Origin: Allantophomopsis cytisporea
Lineage: Eukaryota; Ascomycota; Leotiomycetes; Phacidiales; Phacidiaceae
NCBI GenBank assembly: GCA_024752435.1
Contig: CP103020.1
Span: forward strand, 1,922,001 to 1,986,000
DNA: 64,000 bases
Direction of reading: 5' to 3'
This document shows positions 36,067-47,917 of the stretch, in pieces; the first letter of the stretch is position 1; every line of letters begins with the position of its first letter. Below the pieces are notes generated by a model. It had not been told where the DNA came from. It saw nothing but the letters and a program-made list of their open reading frames with translations, and did not search any database. A program made the translations under genes and the position numbers.

Positions 36067-39000
36067 CAGATGGCAGATCTCAATGCAGCAAAAGGTCCAG
36101 GTCCAGCTCGAGCAATTTCAGTTTCAGTATCTGCTCAATCCCAACTGTTATTTCCAGGTGTGTACGGAGATAAAAAAGACGAAAAAAACTCATTCAGTGG
36201 TATAAAACCAAGACCATTATCACTCTGCATATCACATACTCAACTCATGCCTCAACTTACCCCGTATTCTATTTTCCCTGCTCGGAAATCCGCACGGGTG
36301 ACTGGGATAAGCAAGACGTGGCGCGCAGCCGCGCATCTCCATTCCCAAGCCTGTGTGACTTTTACTATGAATATCATTGAATACGCACTGCATCTTCGCC
36401 AGCCCCTGCCCGTGTGGCCACATGACCGGCGTGGAAATGAGTTGTGGAGCCCTGCCGCTTCAGCTGTGGTCCTACTACTCTACGCGGTATGTACTGCGTA
36501 CACACTTGGGGCATTTAGATTGGAATGCGATGGCTTTGATCCCTTCACCCTCCTTTTCTTCTGCGTTTGTGGGGGTTTCGGTCAGGTGAGCATGGGGTTG
36601 TGGGGTATGCATGTTCTCCGTATGGGGGAGTGGGATGTACGGAGGAGTGCTGCTGGAGAAGCGATCAAGCGGCTCTCCTTTTCTTCACAGGGTGGTTGTC
36701 TGTTTATGAGAGGGATTTCGGCACAGCTGTATCCGAGCTTGAAAAGGGAAAAAAACAGGAAAACTTGGATAATCGTGCAAGGTAGGTAGTCCATCCGGTG
36801 TCGTGATGTGCGGAATTGAGATTGAGACGAGAAAATCGAATCTAAATTCGTGCTGCTGTAGAAAGGATCGTGGCTTGATTTGCCCGTCAAGAAAAGGCGA
36901 GCATTCCATAGAGTGACGGACCAGGTACATAAAATGTGGTGTCAGTTGAGGCTGAAAATGCCAGTGCCAGTGCCGGTACCTTGCCGCACCGCACTTTATG
37001 CACAAAGCGTGGCTGAAGGCGAGTTCACGATACCTTCGCTCAATCAACGACAAGCCCAGTCGATCGTCAGGGTCCAAAGGATGGGATGGTCTTCTAGAAG
37101 GTCGCGACGTTCGAGCTACATAACCGACTGCCAACCACAATCGTGAATTGTCAACCACGAACTTCAACTACGATTCTATTTCAACCACTTCACTGATATA
37201 TCAACTTGAATTCTTGACAACCTCACGCTCACGCCTTATGGAGGGATATACGAAGCCGCGTTACCGAATCCTTAACCCAATTCTTTTGACTGCAGGCTAG
37301 AAATCTCAGTTTGAAAAAGAACACGACTCTGGTCTTACTGTACTTGACTTCAACGAGCGCCTCTCACAAGAAAACCTTGCTCGCGCGATAAGGCCGTACT
37401 CAGGACGTGCCTTGACAATCGGATACAACGTCATTGCCTATCGGAGATACTCGTCATAAGTTGCTCGATTCTACAATTTCTCATCTCCTTGAACGACGTT
37501 GGATAAGTCGACGGAGGATACAATCTCCCCCATCCCTCACTTCCTTATCTAGTAGATTCTCGATACCGCCTCAATTCTCCGTAAGTATTGACGTGGAAAA
37601 ACACCTCGAATACCGGGCATGAGCCCGCGTTGTATCCGTCCTCATAACAGCCTCCATTTCAAAAGAATCTCAGGATAATACAGAATGCGCTGAGATCAGC
37701 CCACAACAAAAATCAAGCCGTGCACGCAAAAGGAAGAAAAAAGTCAAGATTAAAAACGGGGCACATGCTTAAATGGCAATCGCCACTCCGATATGGATCC
37801 TCCAATCTTCCCAACCATAACTTTCGGATCCACCTTTTTCTGACCAGCGCGCCAGATAGCCACACACAGGGTCCCCCCGTTGACATCATTGCCAGCTGGG
37901 AATTTGTGGGTTCGCTGGAGGGTATGAAGTCAGCTTGAAGGTCTGTCAATGAGAGAGGGTTGGTATGGATTGTAGTGGCTCGGCATGGAAGAGCTTGATG
38001 GAGACTACTGGAGAATTCTTTGGTCCTCTAGCCCTTCTTGATCTTGGTATTGAATCTTGAAACGCTGTCCTCAGGGAATGTTGTGGTTGTCCTTCGACCT
38101 TATGTCAAGTTTGTTTGCATGCTTGTCACTTCGCGGATCGTCTTCCTGGGCCGTGCAGCTTTGGGTAAGGTAAAAGTATTCCACCACCGAATCTCATCCT
38201 CAGCACCAACCTTGTGCTACTACTGTATTCATATTGTATTGAATATCAAACATCGAGGTTTGCTGTCGTCCGTAGGTACACTCAACTACAATCAACAGAT
38301 GCAGCCTCACTGTGGCGAGTGAGAGGCGTGTTTGAGTTTGTGGATATGGCGTGCATGGAGGATCTCTGCTCCGAAAAAGATATTGATTACTCTGCTTTAC
38401 CGTTCTGATTCTTACAATGCCTCTAATGCATGTCTATCTCAATCCCATCCATCCTCGACTCAGCGCCTCAACACCATCACCAAAATCGGTCAGCACTCAT
38501 ATCATATACATGCACATATCCTAGGAGTATGGGACCGACGTGCGTGCATACAAACGCACACTGCATGCACTGATGTCCATCACACACCTACTTACTCAGC
38601 GTATATTTCCGAGCAAAGTTCTGTCAAAGCCCAAGCGACTTAAATATTTGGGAAATATGGATTCCAGTCTTCTGCTGTCCTCGGTACCCTGGACCACTAC
38701 TACGTTGACCTCTCTTCAGTTGTTTGCTATCTCTTGCTTCGAGTGGCATAGGGTAGATAGCCCGTAAAGCGACGGGTGGCTGCTCCGTTGGAGGGAAAGG
38801 CGCCACCAGCTAACCGCTCCCTGCATATCACAGCATCTCCATATTGTACAAGTAGGGTAACAACACCAAAAGCTCGATGCTCGTTGTATGTGCAACCACG
38901 TCTCCGGACGGGTTGAGAGGAAGTGTATCTCCGGTTACTCTACTTTAGACGTTTTCATCTAACTTCTACACTCTACTGGGATTGCAATGTCCACTACCTT

Positions 39001-39785
39001 TAAATCCTGCCAGCTTGAAACCGTACTCTACTCATAAATTACAGGTCGGGTATCCTGAAGAGCAAGCACAGATTAGCCGCTATGGCATTGGTCTTGATGT
39101 ACTCCACGCAGAGCATCCATAAAGTACCAGAACCCCCCCTCGCGGCCCTGTCTTGTCTCCGTATCAAGCCCGGGCAACGTTAGATAGCTCCCAAGCGCCC
39201 GCCCATCTCAATAACAATCCACAGTGCATGTAAGGTGGTGAATGCCCAACCCTCAAAATAGATGCTCTAGAAGATACCAAAAATGTTCAGCTGACCATGG
39301 ACTGTGGACCGCGTGATCGGGTCGTGTTCTGGGGAATTAAACATCGGTAGAGGTGAAATATTTTGAGATTATTGTTGTGAAGATGGATACGAGTTAACTG
39401 GTTAGGCGCAGCGCAGCAATGCAGCAAGATTAGAGGTTGCTGAGAAACACGGTACTCGTGTTCGAGCACCGCCTTACTTCAATTCGCACTGTGAGTTTGT
39501 GACTGCCAGCGACTGTGACTGTACTTAGTAGTACATCGGAAGCTAGGAGATGATCACTTTATGTTCCATGGACAGAGATTTCTAGATGCAGTGGACGTTC
39601 ACCGTATTATTGGATTCCCATAAGAGGAAGAGAGAGAAGCTTCATCACCTGCATAGAGTATCGAAATCTCGGATTATGTATGCGGTAAATTGAGTGCGTA
39701 AAATTATTCAAGCAGGGACCTGTTGTGCACACCCTACCGACAGACTACCAGAACACCTTATTTTCAAGTTGATTCATACAATCAT

Positions 39786-39809
39786 AATCAGAATCAGAAT
39801 CAGAATCAG
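39786..39809. repeat. (AATCAG)4 hexanucleotide repeat
   Basis: Four exact AATCAG units, followed by related TCAATC words. Confidence 0.9.
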
Positions 39810-42164
39810 TCAATCAATCCAATTAGCACGGCATTCAGGATAACAGTCCTCTCAATCGCAGACCTCCGATGTCCAGCAGCACATCGCCATCAGCGCATGA
39901 ATGGCACCGCTTCGCACCGCACAGAAACGCTGATGCCGTCAGAGAGCAAAAGATTCTCCAAGCTCAACGAAGCAACGAAGCTCGACTCCAAATCCGGAGA
40001 GATATGTTGCATCAATGCCGTCACACACCGCTCCACACATGGATACATCCCTCCACCTCTGTACGACAATAGGGTCCTCACCACCTACCAAACCCCCACA
40101 TGAAAGAAGCCAGCCCCTCCACTTCGGTGCCTCGACGACGTTGGCTGATCCGCAAATCGCTCTCATCCCTCGTCTTCGTCTGAGTCCTCGCCCGCCATGG
40201 GTGCCCCTCCCCTGTGCGACGTACAAACCCCCCACACCCCCCTTATGAACCTCACCCCTGCTTTGCTTATGGACGCGGATGGCAAATTCTATGCTCGCCG
40301 ACCTCTTGCTTCTGGGAGACGAGACCACCTTATGGGGTGTGTTTCTGAGTACACCGGCGAGACCGGCTATGCTATTCCGCGCATCTGTTACTTGACCTTC
40401 AACTGAGAATGAGTGATATGTTGGTTGGATTGGATTGGATCGGATTGGCTTGTTGTGGTGATTGACGGCCACGATTGCTAGCGGAATAGAAATTTCACTT
40501 TGCTTGAATGAAAGGTCCGTAAGCACCATTGGACTCACAAGCAAAAGAAGATCGGCAATTGGAAGGGACTTCATGAGGCGCCTCTGCTAAGTGTTCTATT
40601 TCGAAGAGATTTTGGGTTGTGGGAGAGCCGGTGCGGTGTCTGTCAAGCGGTAGTGGGAATACTCAGTCATTCTCATATCAACCATAAGGCGGTGGATGAA
40701 TCGCTGGCTGGTGATCTAGGTAGTTCCAGGATAACCTCGACTCTTCCCTCGTCGGAGCAGTGCATAGGAATGCAGATGTGTGTGCATGTAAATTGCTAAG
40801 GCTGCACTAGAAGGATAGAGAGACCCAGCACGGACGATACACGGAGCGGAAGTAGATGCGAAAGCTACCCTGCAGAATCCACTATCCACTATGCCTGTGG
40901 GTAATGCTTTGATAGTACATAGCTAGAGGGACCAGCTTTCTCATTCATCATCTGCCACATCTGGGCACAGACGGGCCAAAGTAAAAGAAGTCATGGCGTC
41001 TGGATGTTCCGTATCTGGCGTAAGAATAATAATAGCTGACATTGACAAAAGTTACCGCAATAGACTTGTGGCTGGTGTCCCGAGTGCTTTGTCGTAGTTG
41101 GAATAGGTCCCATTCTAAATGCACCATCACGTCTGACGGACCACCTTTCACTTGAAGTCAAGGAGTAGGGTAAAGGAAGGATAGACAGACGTGCGTGTTT
41201 GATTGATAAGAAAAAGCTTTCCCGAAGACCCTTTTAATCCAACTTTTCTCCCTCTCACAACTTCTCCTCCTCCTTCCTACAAACATCCCATCTACTTTGC
41301 TTATAGATTCGCCTTCATATTAATTAGACCGCCCTGTTCGTTGTATAGAAAGTTGTCCTTCGAATACTTCTTTGTTCGCAATATCTAGAGCTTGTAAGTT
41401 GTTCAGTACCCAGTCCCTGATTCCCCTTGGTCGCAAAGATCACAGAGCATTTCTGGCCTTTTTCGAGCTCCATTGGATATTCTGGGCGTTTGATTCTTGT
41501 GATCCTGCTTAAATCGATGGTTCCTGTTCTCCTTGAGCCTGCAACTTCAGTCAGCTCACCGGAAGACCCCTGGATGTGCCCAGGAGATTCGCGAGTGAGG
41601 ATTTTTGGAACTGGCAGATACAATCCACCTCTCAAGAAGCAGATTGTGAAAGTTCTGCTTTCAATCAATCTACCTTCATTGCTCTAGATTTTGGGGACAC
41701 ATCTTTGCCCGGCACGAATAGGGTTTTTGGGAATCACTCGCTCTTCTGGGAGTGTCTGCGGTTCCTATGCCCGGAGCAGGGACATCTGTCAAAAAAGGAC
41801 AAAAAGAGACGCATGAAGTACCAGCTTACGGCATATTTCACCGCTCAGTCTCTTGTGAGCCGGGTGACAAATATGACCATGGTTCTTCTGGGCGTGTCCC
41901 TGGCCTTAGCTTCGCTTGTCCACCTTAATGGAGTGGGCAAGCTCGACTGGAGCATCTGGTTCATACATGAGAGCACTTATAAAAGCCGTCGCATCTCGTC
42001 TTCTTCCGTCCAAAAATATACCATCCACAACCACAACAAACCACGCACAAGCGCAAAAGCTAATAGATCTTCGAATATCCTAGATTTCATCCGCATAGAA
42101 TTGCTACCACCTTCAACACTTCGAAAAACCTATAACAAATACACCTATTCCAACAAATATCACA

Positions 42165-43484
42165 ATGTCGGTCGCACGCTCCACCGTTTTCCGCGCAACC
42201 AGAGCCGCACAAGCTTCTGCTCGTCGTGCTCCAGTCTTCGCCCAGGCTGCTCGTTCATTCACTACTTCTCGTGTTCTTCGCAACGCTCAGGTCATTGAGA
42301 AGGAGCTTCCGGTAAATACAAACAACCCTGACGGCAATCGTGGTCTCTTCACATCAACTGCGACCTCCCTTGTCGATCAAGTTCCAAATGATAATATAGA
42401 AAATGAGGCTGACACCTGGGAGATTGTACCACTTTCTCGTGATGCCTACAGCAAGTTGCCATCTACCATCCAGAAGACTACCATCATGGACAAGACCGTC
42501 CTTCTTACCGGGTGAGTTTTTTGTTACAACAATTTGTCGCGGATATAGAAAATTATATGGGCATAAGAGGTGCCACCAGTGACGCAATTGCGCAAACAAT
42601 TGCTGTTTCTGGCGACTCTAGCTGCAATTGCTCATCTGAGATTTTCTTATTCAGATGAAAAATAAAGTTAAAAAGTTGAACAAAAGCTAATGTGCATTCC
42701 AGAGCTGCCCGTGGTCTCGGAAACCACATGGCTCGCGCCTGTATCGAGGCTGGTGCCAAGGCCATCGTCATCTTTGATGCTAACCAGGAGCTCGGTGACC
42801 AAGCTGCTGCTGAGTTGCACGAGAAGACTGGTATCCCAGTTCAGTTCTACAAGATCGATGTTCGTGACGGTGCCGCCATTGATGCTGCTGTCACCAAGTT
42901 CGTCGAGGAGCACGGTGCCCCCGACGTTTTGATCAACTCTGCCGGTATTGCTGAGTAAGTTGCATTGATCTGTTCAACCAAGAAATTCTACTGACAGAAA
43001 TACTAGCTCCAACATCAAGGCCGAGGAGTACGACCACGCCATGTTCCGCCGTCTCATCGACATCAACTTGACCGGTTCCTTCCTCATGTCCCAGGCTGTC
43101 GCCAAGACCATGATTGCAGCTGGCAAGCCAGGATCCATCGTTCTCGTTGCCTCCATGTCCGGTTCTATCGTCAACTACCCACAGGAGCAGTCCTGTTACA
43201 ACGCCTCCAAGGCCGGTGTCATCCAGCTCGGCAAGTCCCTTGCTGCTGAGTGGGCCAAGCACTCTATCCGTGTCAACTGCATCTCTCCAGGTTACATGGA
43301 CACTGCCCTCAACAACGTCCCAGCCCTTGACGCCCAGAAGAAGATCTGGACCAGCCTTACCCCACAAGCTCGTCTCGGTGCCGTCGATGACCTCAACGGA
43401 CTCGCTGTCTTCCTCGCCTCCGATGCCTCTGCTTTCATGACCGGCGCTAATGTGGCTATCGATGGTGGCTACACCCTTTACTAA
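42165..43484 (+). CDS. Mitochondrial short-chain dehydrogenase/reductase (arabinitol/mannitol dehydrogenase-like)
   Basis: NAD(P)-dependent oxidoreductase; the closest type by pattern is the fungal polyol (D-arabinitol 2-/mannitol) SDR group, but the substrate is inference. Exons: 42165-42511, 42703-42954 and 43007-43484, with introns of 191 bp (GTGAGT...CCAG) and 52 bp (GTAAGT...CTAG); the product is 358 aa. The first 40 or so residues are rich in Arg/Ala/Ser and lack acidic residues, a typical mitochondrial presequence. The Rossmann motif TGAARGLG spans the first splice join. The NSAG motif follows, then the catalytic Ser (ASMSGS), Tyr264 and Lys268 (YNASK). The end, GANVAIDGGYTLY, is a standard SDR C-terminus. 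Highly biased C-ending codons and the A/C-rich leader point to strong expression. The long first intron is unusual for this window. Confidence 0.88.
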
Positions 43485-44601
43485 GCAGCTCTCTGGCTGC
43501 TGAGTAGTGTGTATACGTTGTGCGGGCGTGCACATATGTCGTTTGCTTGACATGTTCTAGCTCCCTTGTTTCCAAAGGTCGAGCATAATTTTTGTGTCAC
43601 ATGATGTACCAGGGTTCGCAAAAAACCAACCAACAAAAAGGAGATAATGAATCACGAGTCTTTTTGATCATGATAAATTTTCTCTTTTATGTGTTCTTGT
43701 GAAAAGAAAAGGGTTTGGGCTAGTGTTGTTCGTCCACTACCTTTCTGTGTCGTTTTGTTCATAGAGGACATCGGTACTGTCCCTGGGTTGTCCTGTTTCT
43801 GGTGCTGTGCTTTTTGTCTTCATGCGGGATTTGGGGATTTTAAAGGGCGTTGTAGGGATTAGATGAGGAGATCAATGAAATCTCGATGTGATACCATTTT
43901 GATTGTGTTTTATGGATTGTTGAGTGATGTGCTTGTATGGTCATTGTGACGTGAGAATCAGGTCTATAATATGGGAGGGATGTTTTGTAGGCTCGTACTC
44001 CTAAGCACATACGTAGCTATTCTATTGATAGCTTCTGGGTTAACTTGACGATAGAGGTGATTGAAATTCCGGAACATGTGATGATGTTGAAATCGAGAAT
44101 TACACTCTTATTATCAGTATGTATCAACTCCACGATAGTATCTTTCCATCCAATGTAGTACAAGGCATCAAGAAATTCATGATCATCCCATGGGGTTCAC
44201 TAGTATCAAGAACGACATCTAATATTGAACTGTAGCAGCTTTGTCTACCTTCATTTCTGTACGGGTAAGATTCAGTGAAGCGTAACGAATGTCTAGGAAC
44301 GGCAGAAAACCATTTTGTTTTTGTTTCATATTACAGTTCTCGAATGATTATACAAGTATCAGGCACGACTTAGAAGGGTGTAGAACAGAATAGAGTAGAG
44401 TAGATCATTCAATACAGGAAACAATACGGCTGCCTTCTCAATTAAGAACGAAAGAACCTGGACGCTTGATAAACTCTATATTATATTACAAAAATCACAC
44501 ATATCACATAATATCACGCATATCAATACCAAAATACACTGAATTAGACAATTCAATTGTTCTCCCAGCCTATCAAACCGTCCTTGGTATCCGTCCAAAT
44601 A
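43485..44601. other. Convergent intergenic region, 1.1 kb
   Basis: 3' flanks of the dehydrogenase and VPS27 genes. T/G-rich then A+T-rich; no supportable gene. Confidence 0.6.
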
Positions 44602-46965
44602 CTACAAATCAATCAAACTCTCCTCTACAGCAACAGGCTGCGCCTTAGGAGCATGCATTGGAGCCTGAGGGAACGAGTCTGGTGTATAACCACTGAAAGT
44701 CTGTCCAGTCGGTGCTTGCCAAGCTTGTTGTGCCTGAACATTCTGCTGCTGGGCTTGCCAGTATGGTTGTTGCTGTACGGGCGGAGCTTGAGGTTGTGGA
44801 GGTGGCTGCTGCGGAGCCTGCTGTTGTGGAAGGGGATGTGAGTATTGTTGTGGCGAGTGCGGAATAGGAGCAGCCTGTGGATGTGCGTAGGATGGCACGG
44901 TCTGCTCTGGCTGCTGGGGCGTTGCTGCTGCAGCAGGGGTTGGCTGGTTGTAGTAAAAGGCGGCGTTTGGATCAGCGGGTGGTGACATAGTTGGCTCGGA
45001 GGGATGGGAGGGTGGTGGGGGTTCTGAAGGGACCTGAGACGGTGGGGGACCTTGTGCTGGTGGCATTTCTGGTTGATAAGGGAGTTGTTGTGGCTGGAAC
45101 TGGGGCGGGGCACTTGGCTGTTGCTGCCAGCTTTGAGTGCGCGGTGGAGCTGAGTATTGATCCACGCCCACTGGTCCAGGGGATGGCATGGATGCTCCGT
45201 GGTCATAATAGCCCGCAGGAGGCGCTTGCGAATATTGTGTGGATTGCGGACGGCCATAAGGCTCAGGTTGATGTCTGTTGGTATAGAAGTTTTCTGCATC
45301 ACTTGGCGCTCCTTGGAAATTACTAGAAATGGTAGGGTAGATATTTGAGTGTCGAATGGGTTGATTGTACCCAAGATTGTGCTGGCTATAAGTATTCGAG
45401 AGACGCTCCTCAAGCATCCGATCGTAGTAGCGCACAACAGTGGATAATTTTGCATGTAGGTCAAGTAGGGTATCTTTCGAAGTTAGTATTCCATCAAGAA
45501 TCAAATATGGTAAGGAGCTTACCATGTTTGCTCATTGTCTCTCCATAAGATCTTGCCAATTTCGGTCTCAATGCGCCAATGCTATCGTAGAGTTCTTGTA
45601 TTTGTGGTTCTCGAAGTATCGTACCTGGAGGTTGACTTTGTAACCGATCAACCAAAGTCGAGAATAAGTTGATATTCTCAGCTTCCACAGGTGTAAGCTC
45701 ATAATCGTTCTTTGGCAGAACAAAATTTTGGGCAGATGCTGCGGACCCAGATGATGATTGTTCTTTAAGAGTGGCAGCATGCTTCTTCTTCTGCTCTTCC
45801 ATGTCTGCAATCGATGCTGCAATAGCTGCCTCCAAATCATCATCTAACTCCTCCGCCGGTTTCGTTGCAGATGCCATTGAAACAGCAGAGATTTCTGGCG
45901 ACTTTGGCTTGGTTTGTGGGTTCAGCTTCGATTGTGGTACATAGCCGGCGCCAGAATGGCCGTTGACCTCTTCCAGACTCATAGCTAGCGCTCGTTTCAA
46001 ATCCTCATCAAAACCATCATCGACCCTCGCGCTTCGTGGTTGCATGGTTGCAGCAATACGAGATTTGTTCGGGCTAGATAGGGAAGATGATCTGTCTGGT
46101 GCAAAAGATCCGCCTTTGGATGACTTGTCTGTAAGTTTGATGTAACAGCCATCGTCCACTCTGACGGGTTGTAATATACCGAGATGAGGTAAAGGGATCG
46201 TTTTCCCGGAGCACTGAGCATCGAAAACATTTCCACAATTTCGACAGTGGTGCTTTCGATTTGTGAAGCTAAATGCCGTACGACAACGCATACACACATC
46301 AGAATCGGTCCATTCGGGAGGCTTTAACTCGTCAATATCAAAGAACCATACCGGAGCCAGATTATTAACTTACGGCACTGCTGTCTAACATGCTGCTTGA
46401 GACATCAACCCTTGGGGGAAATTGAAATCCATCTCTCTGTAATCCTTTGTACGTCTCGTTGATGTAAGACAAATCGTGTCTACCCTCTGTGCCAGTCGCC
46501 CAGGTCTGTATCAACTCCAGAATCTTGTTCTTCACATCGTCGTTTACAGCAGCTGCGCCATAAGCCTTCAATAATGAGACCAAGTTGTCCATGAATTCGC
46601 GGGAAGCGATTTCGGTGAGGAAGTGCGAGCCTCCATTCTTGACGCAAGTATCCGTAAGCTATAAGCGCGTCAGTCTTGCCTTGATTTCATGACGCTCAAG
46701 ATACATACGTTAAGTGCGCTGAGTTGAAAATTTGGGTTCTTGTTGCCAATGCGACGCTTCAAAGAGCGCATAGCCTCTTTTGGTTGAACGGTCTTAGAAC
46801 GAATAACATCCGATATTTCGAGATTCAGTGCAATGTCTTCTCTGAGAAATTTTAGTCGGTTCTTCCAAAAAGACAGACAGACAATACCTACAAACTAGAG
46901 GAAGTGGCTCTCTCGATCTGCTCATCTAGAGCAGAGTTCGAGGCACCAAACCACGAGGACATCAT
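44602..46965 (-). CDS. VPS27: Vps27, ESCRT-0 ubiquitin-sorting receptor
   Basis: Binds PI3P and ubiquitinated cargo on endosomes, then recruits ESCRT-I and clathrin. Exons: 46965-46892, 46841-46709, 46658-46374, 46321-45523 and 45473-44602; the four introns are 49-52 bp. Product 720 aa. The VHS domain covers about 1-145 (IERATSSSLEDIALNLEISD across the first splice, then NPNFQLSALNLTDTCVKNGG). The FYVE zinc finger is at about 165-230, with the PI3P signature RKHHCRNCG. Two UIMs follow at about 268-284 (DLKRALAMSLEEV) and 320-337 (DLEAAIAASIADM), then a GAT-like coiled coil (about 380-470) and a Pro/Gln-rich tail ending in a clathrin-box-like ESLIDL. The intron before FYVE was set to give SAPPEWTDSD, the usual family junction. 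A second ATG lies directly after the first. It diverges from DOA4. Confidence 0.95.
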
Positions 46966-47917
46966 CTTGTTGCCTGCCGCCCGCTTTGGACTTTGGGAAC
47001 GAAGGATACCAGAAGCTTAACACCAAGACGACTTTCCAATAAACTTTTATGGATGTAATGTTCGCCGAGTAGTTATTTGTCGTCTGAGATGGTTGAGAGC
47101 AAGAGAAATCTGTTGGTGTTGGGAGTTATATTACAACTGTTTGAAGTGGTAGGTTACTGGAGCTCTTTGGGAGTAGTGACATGGCGGCGACCTTAGCGGC
47201 TAGTTCCGCGGTATGACGCCGGGTGAGCGATGTTCCACCTATGTTAGGTACCTATGCGCCTTGCTCAGACTTCCGCTCCGCTCCGCTCAACTTCACTCAC
47301 CCCACGCTTGGTCGTAAGCGCGCGAGGCGGTGGCACCGGAGATCGGATTATGGATAGTCCGCCAAGGGTAGTGGGGCTCTTAGGTCCTCGGTCTGGTGGC
47401 CATTCGAGCCCAAGCTGGCATACTGTGTACGTGCACGCTCGTCCAGAAGGTGCACCCATGAACTTACACCGGCATCCAACTCGACAGTGCATTCTTGACA
47501 ACATCAAGCATAACGACAGCGAGGCGCAGTACTCTTTCTGCATAAAATCTACAAGATCCGTAATACCAATAGATCGGCGTTGCCTTTGTCGTCTTCCTCT
47601 TCCTCTTCCTGACCTCAGATATTTGTCTATTCATTTGCTTCTTTGTCCCTCGCTTTCTCCAATACTTGTTGTGATCAATCATCCAAACGTATCGTCATCC
47701 GCTCAATACACTCGAGCCACATCATACTCCCGCTGAACCCAAACTCCACCCGACAGGTCACCTCAACTCCCATACCATAAGCACTCACACTTGCAGGAAC
47801 CTTTTCTCTCCAGCGTCACAAGACTTTCTATTTTATTTCCAAACGCTACGGCCATAACTGTTGGATTTCGGCAACGATTATGCGGTGTGCCCCGCTGGGG
47901 ATACTGCGAAACCCACG
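46966..47917. promoter_or_regulatory. Shared divergent region between VPS27 and DOA4
   Basis: 952 bp between the two start codons. G+C-rich in the middle (47,190-47,460) and C/T-rich toward DOA4 (47,580-47,830). I see no convincing gene; the frame at 47254-47736 has poor composition. Confidence 0.5.

Larger units (their letters stand above)
35230..42164. other. 7 kb region with no supportable gene
   Basis: No frame in this interval shows a recognisable domain, good composition or a convincing splice partner. It contains several low-complexity tracts (see repeats) and promoter-like pyrimidine stretches near 37,140-37,560 and 41,215-41,290, which suggest transcription units with mostly untranslated sequence. 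Frames at 36049-36789, 39939-40574 and 41576-42298 are judged chance. The last 200 bp form a C/A-rich leader of the dehydrogenase gene, as in strongly expressed fungal genes. Confidence 0.5.

Noticed and set aside
36049..36789. 246-codon plus-strand frame in the gene-poor region
   Set aside because: It begins inside a GTAG tract, has no domain or conserved-looking stretch, and overlaps equally open minus-strand frames.
36685..37167. 160-codon minus-strand frame
   Set aside because: Composition is uneven (His/Arg/Phe runs), no start context or motifs; judged chance.
39939..40574. 211-codon minus-strand frame
   Set aside because: Gly/Arg/Val-rich chance product; the opposite strand is open over the same span and neither shows family features. 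The short frame at 39869-40072 looked slightly more protein-like but could not be extended by splicing.
41576..42298. 240-codon frame running into the dehydrogenase start
   Set aside because: Opens with GTG rather than ATG, lacks motifs, and covers the A/C-rich leader of a strongly expressed gene.
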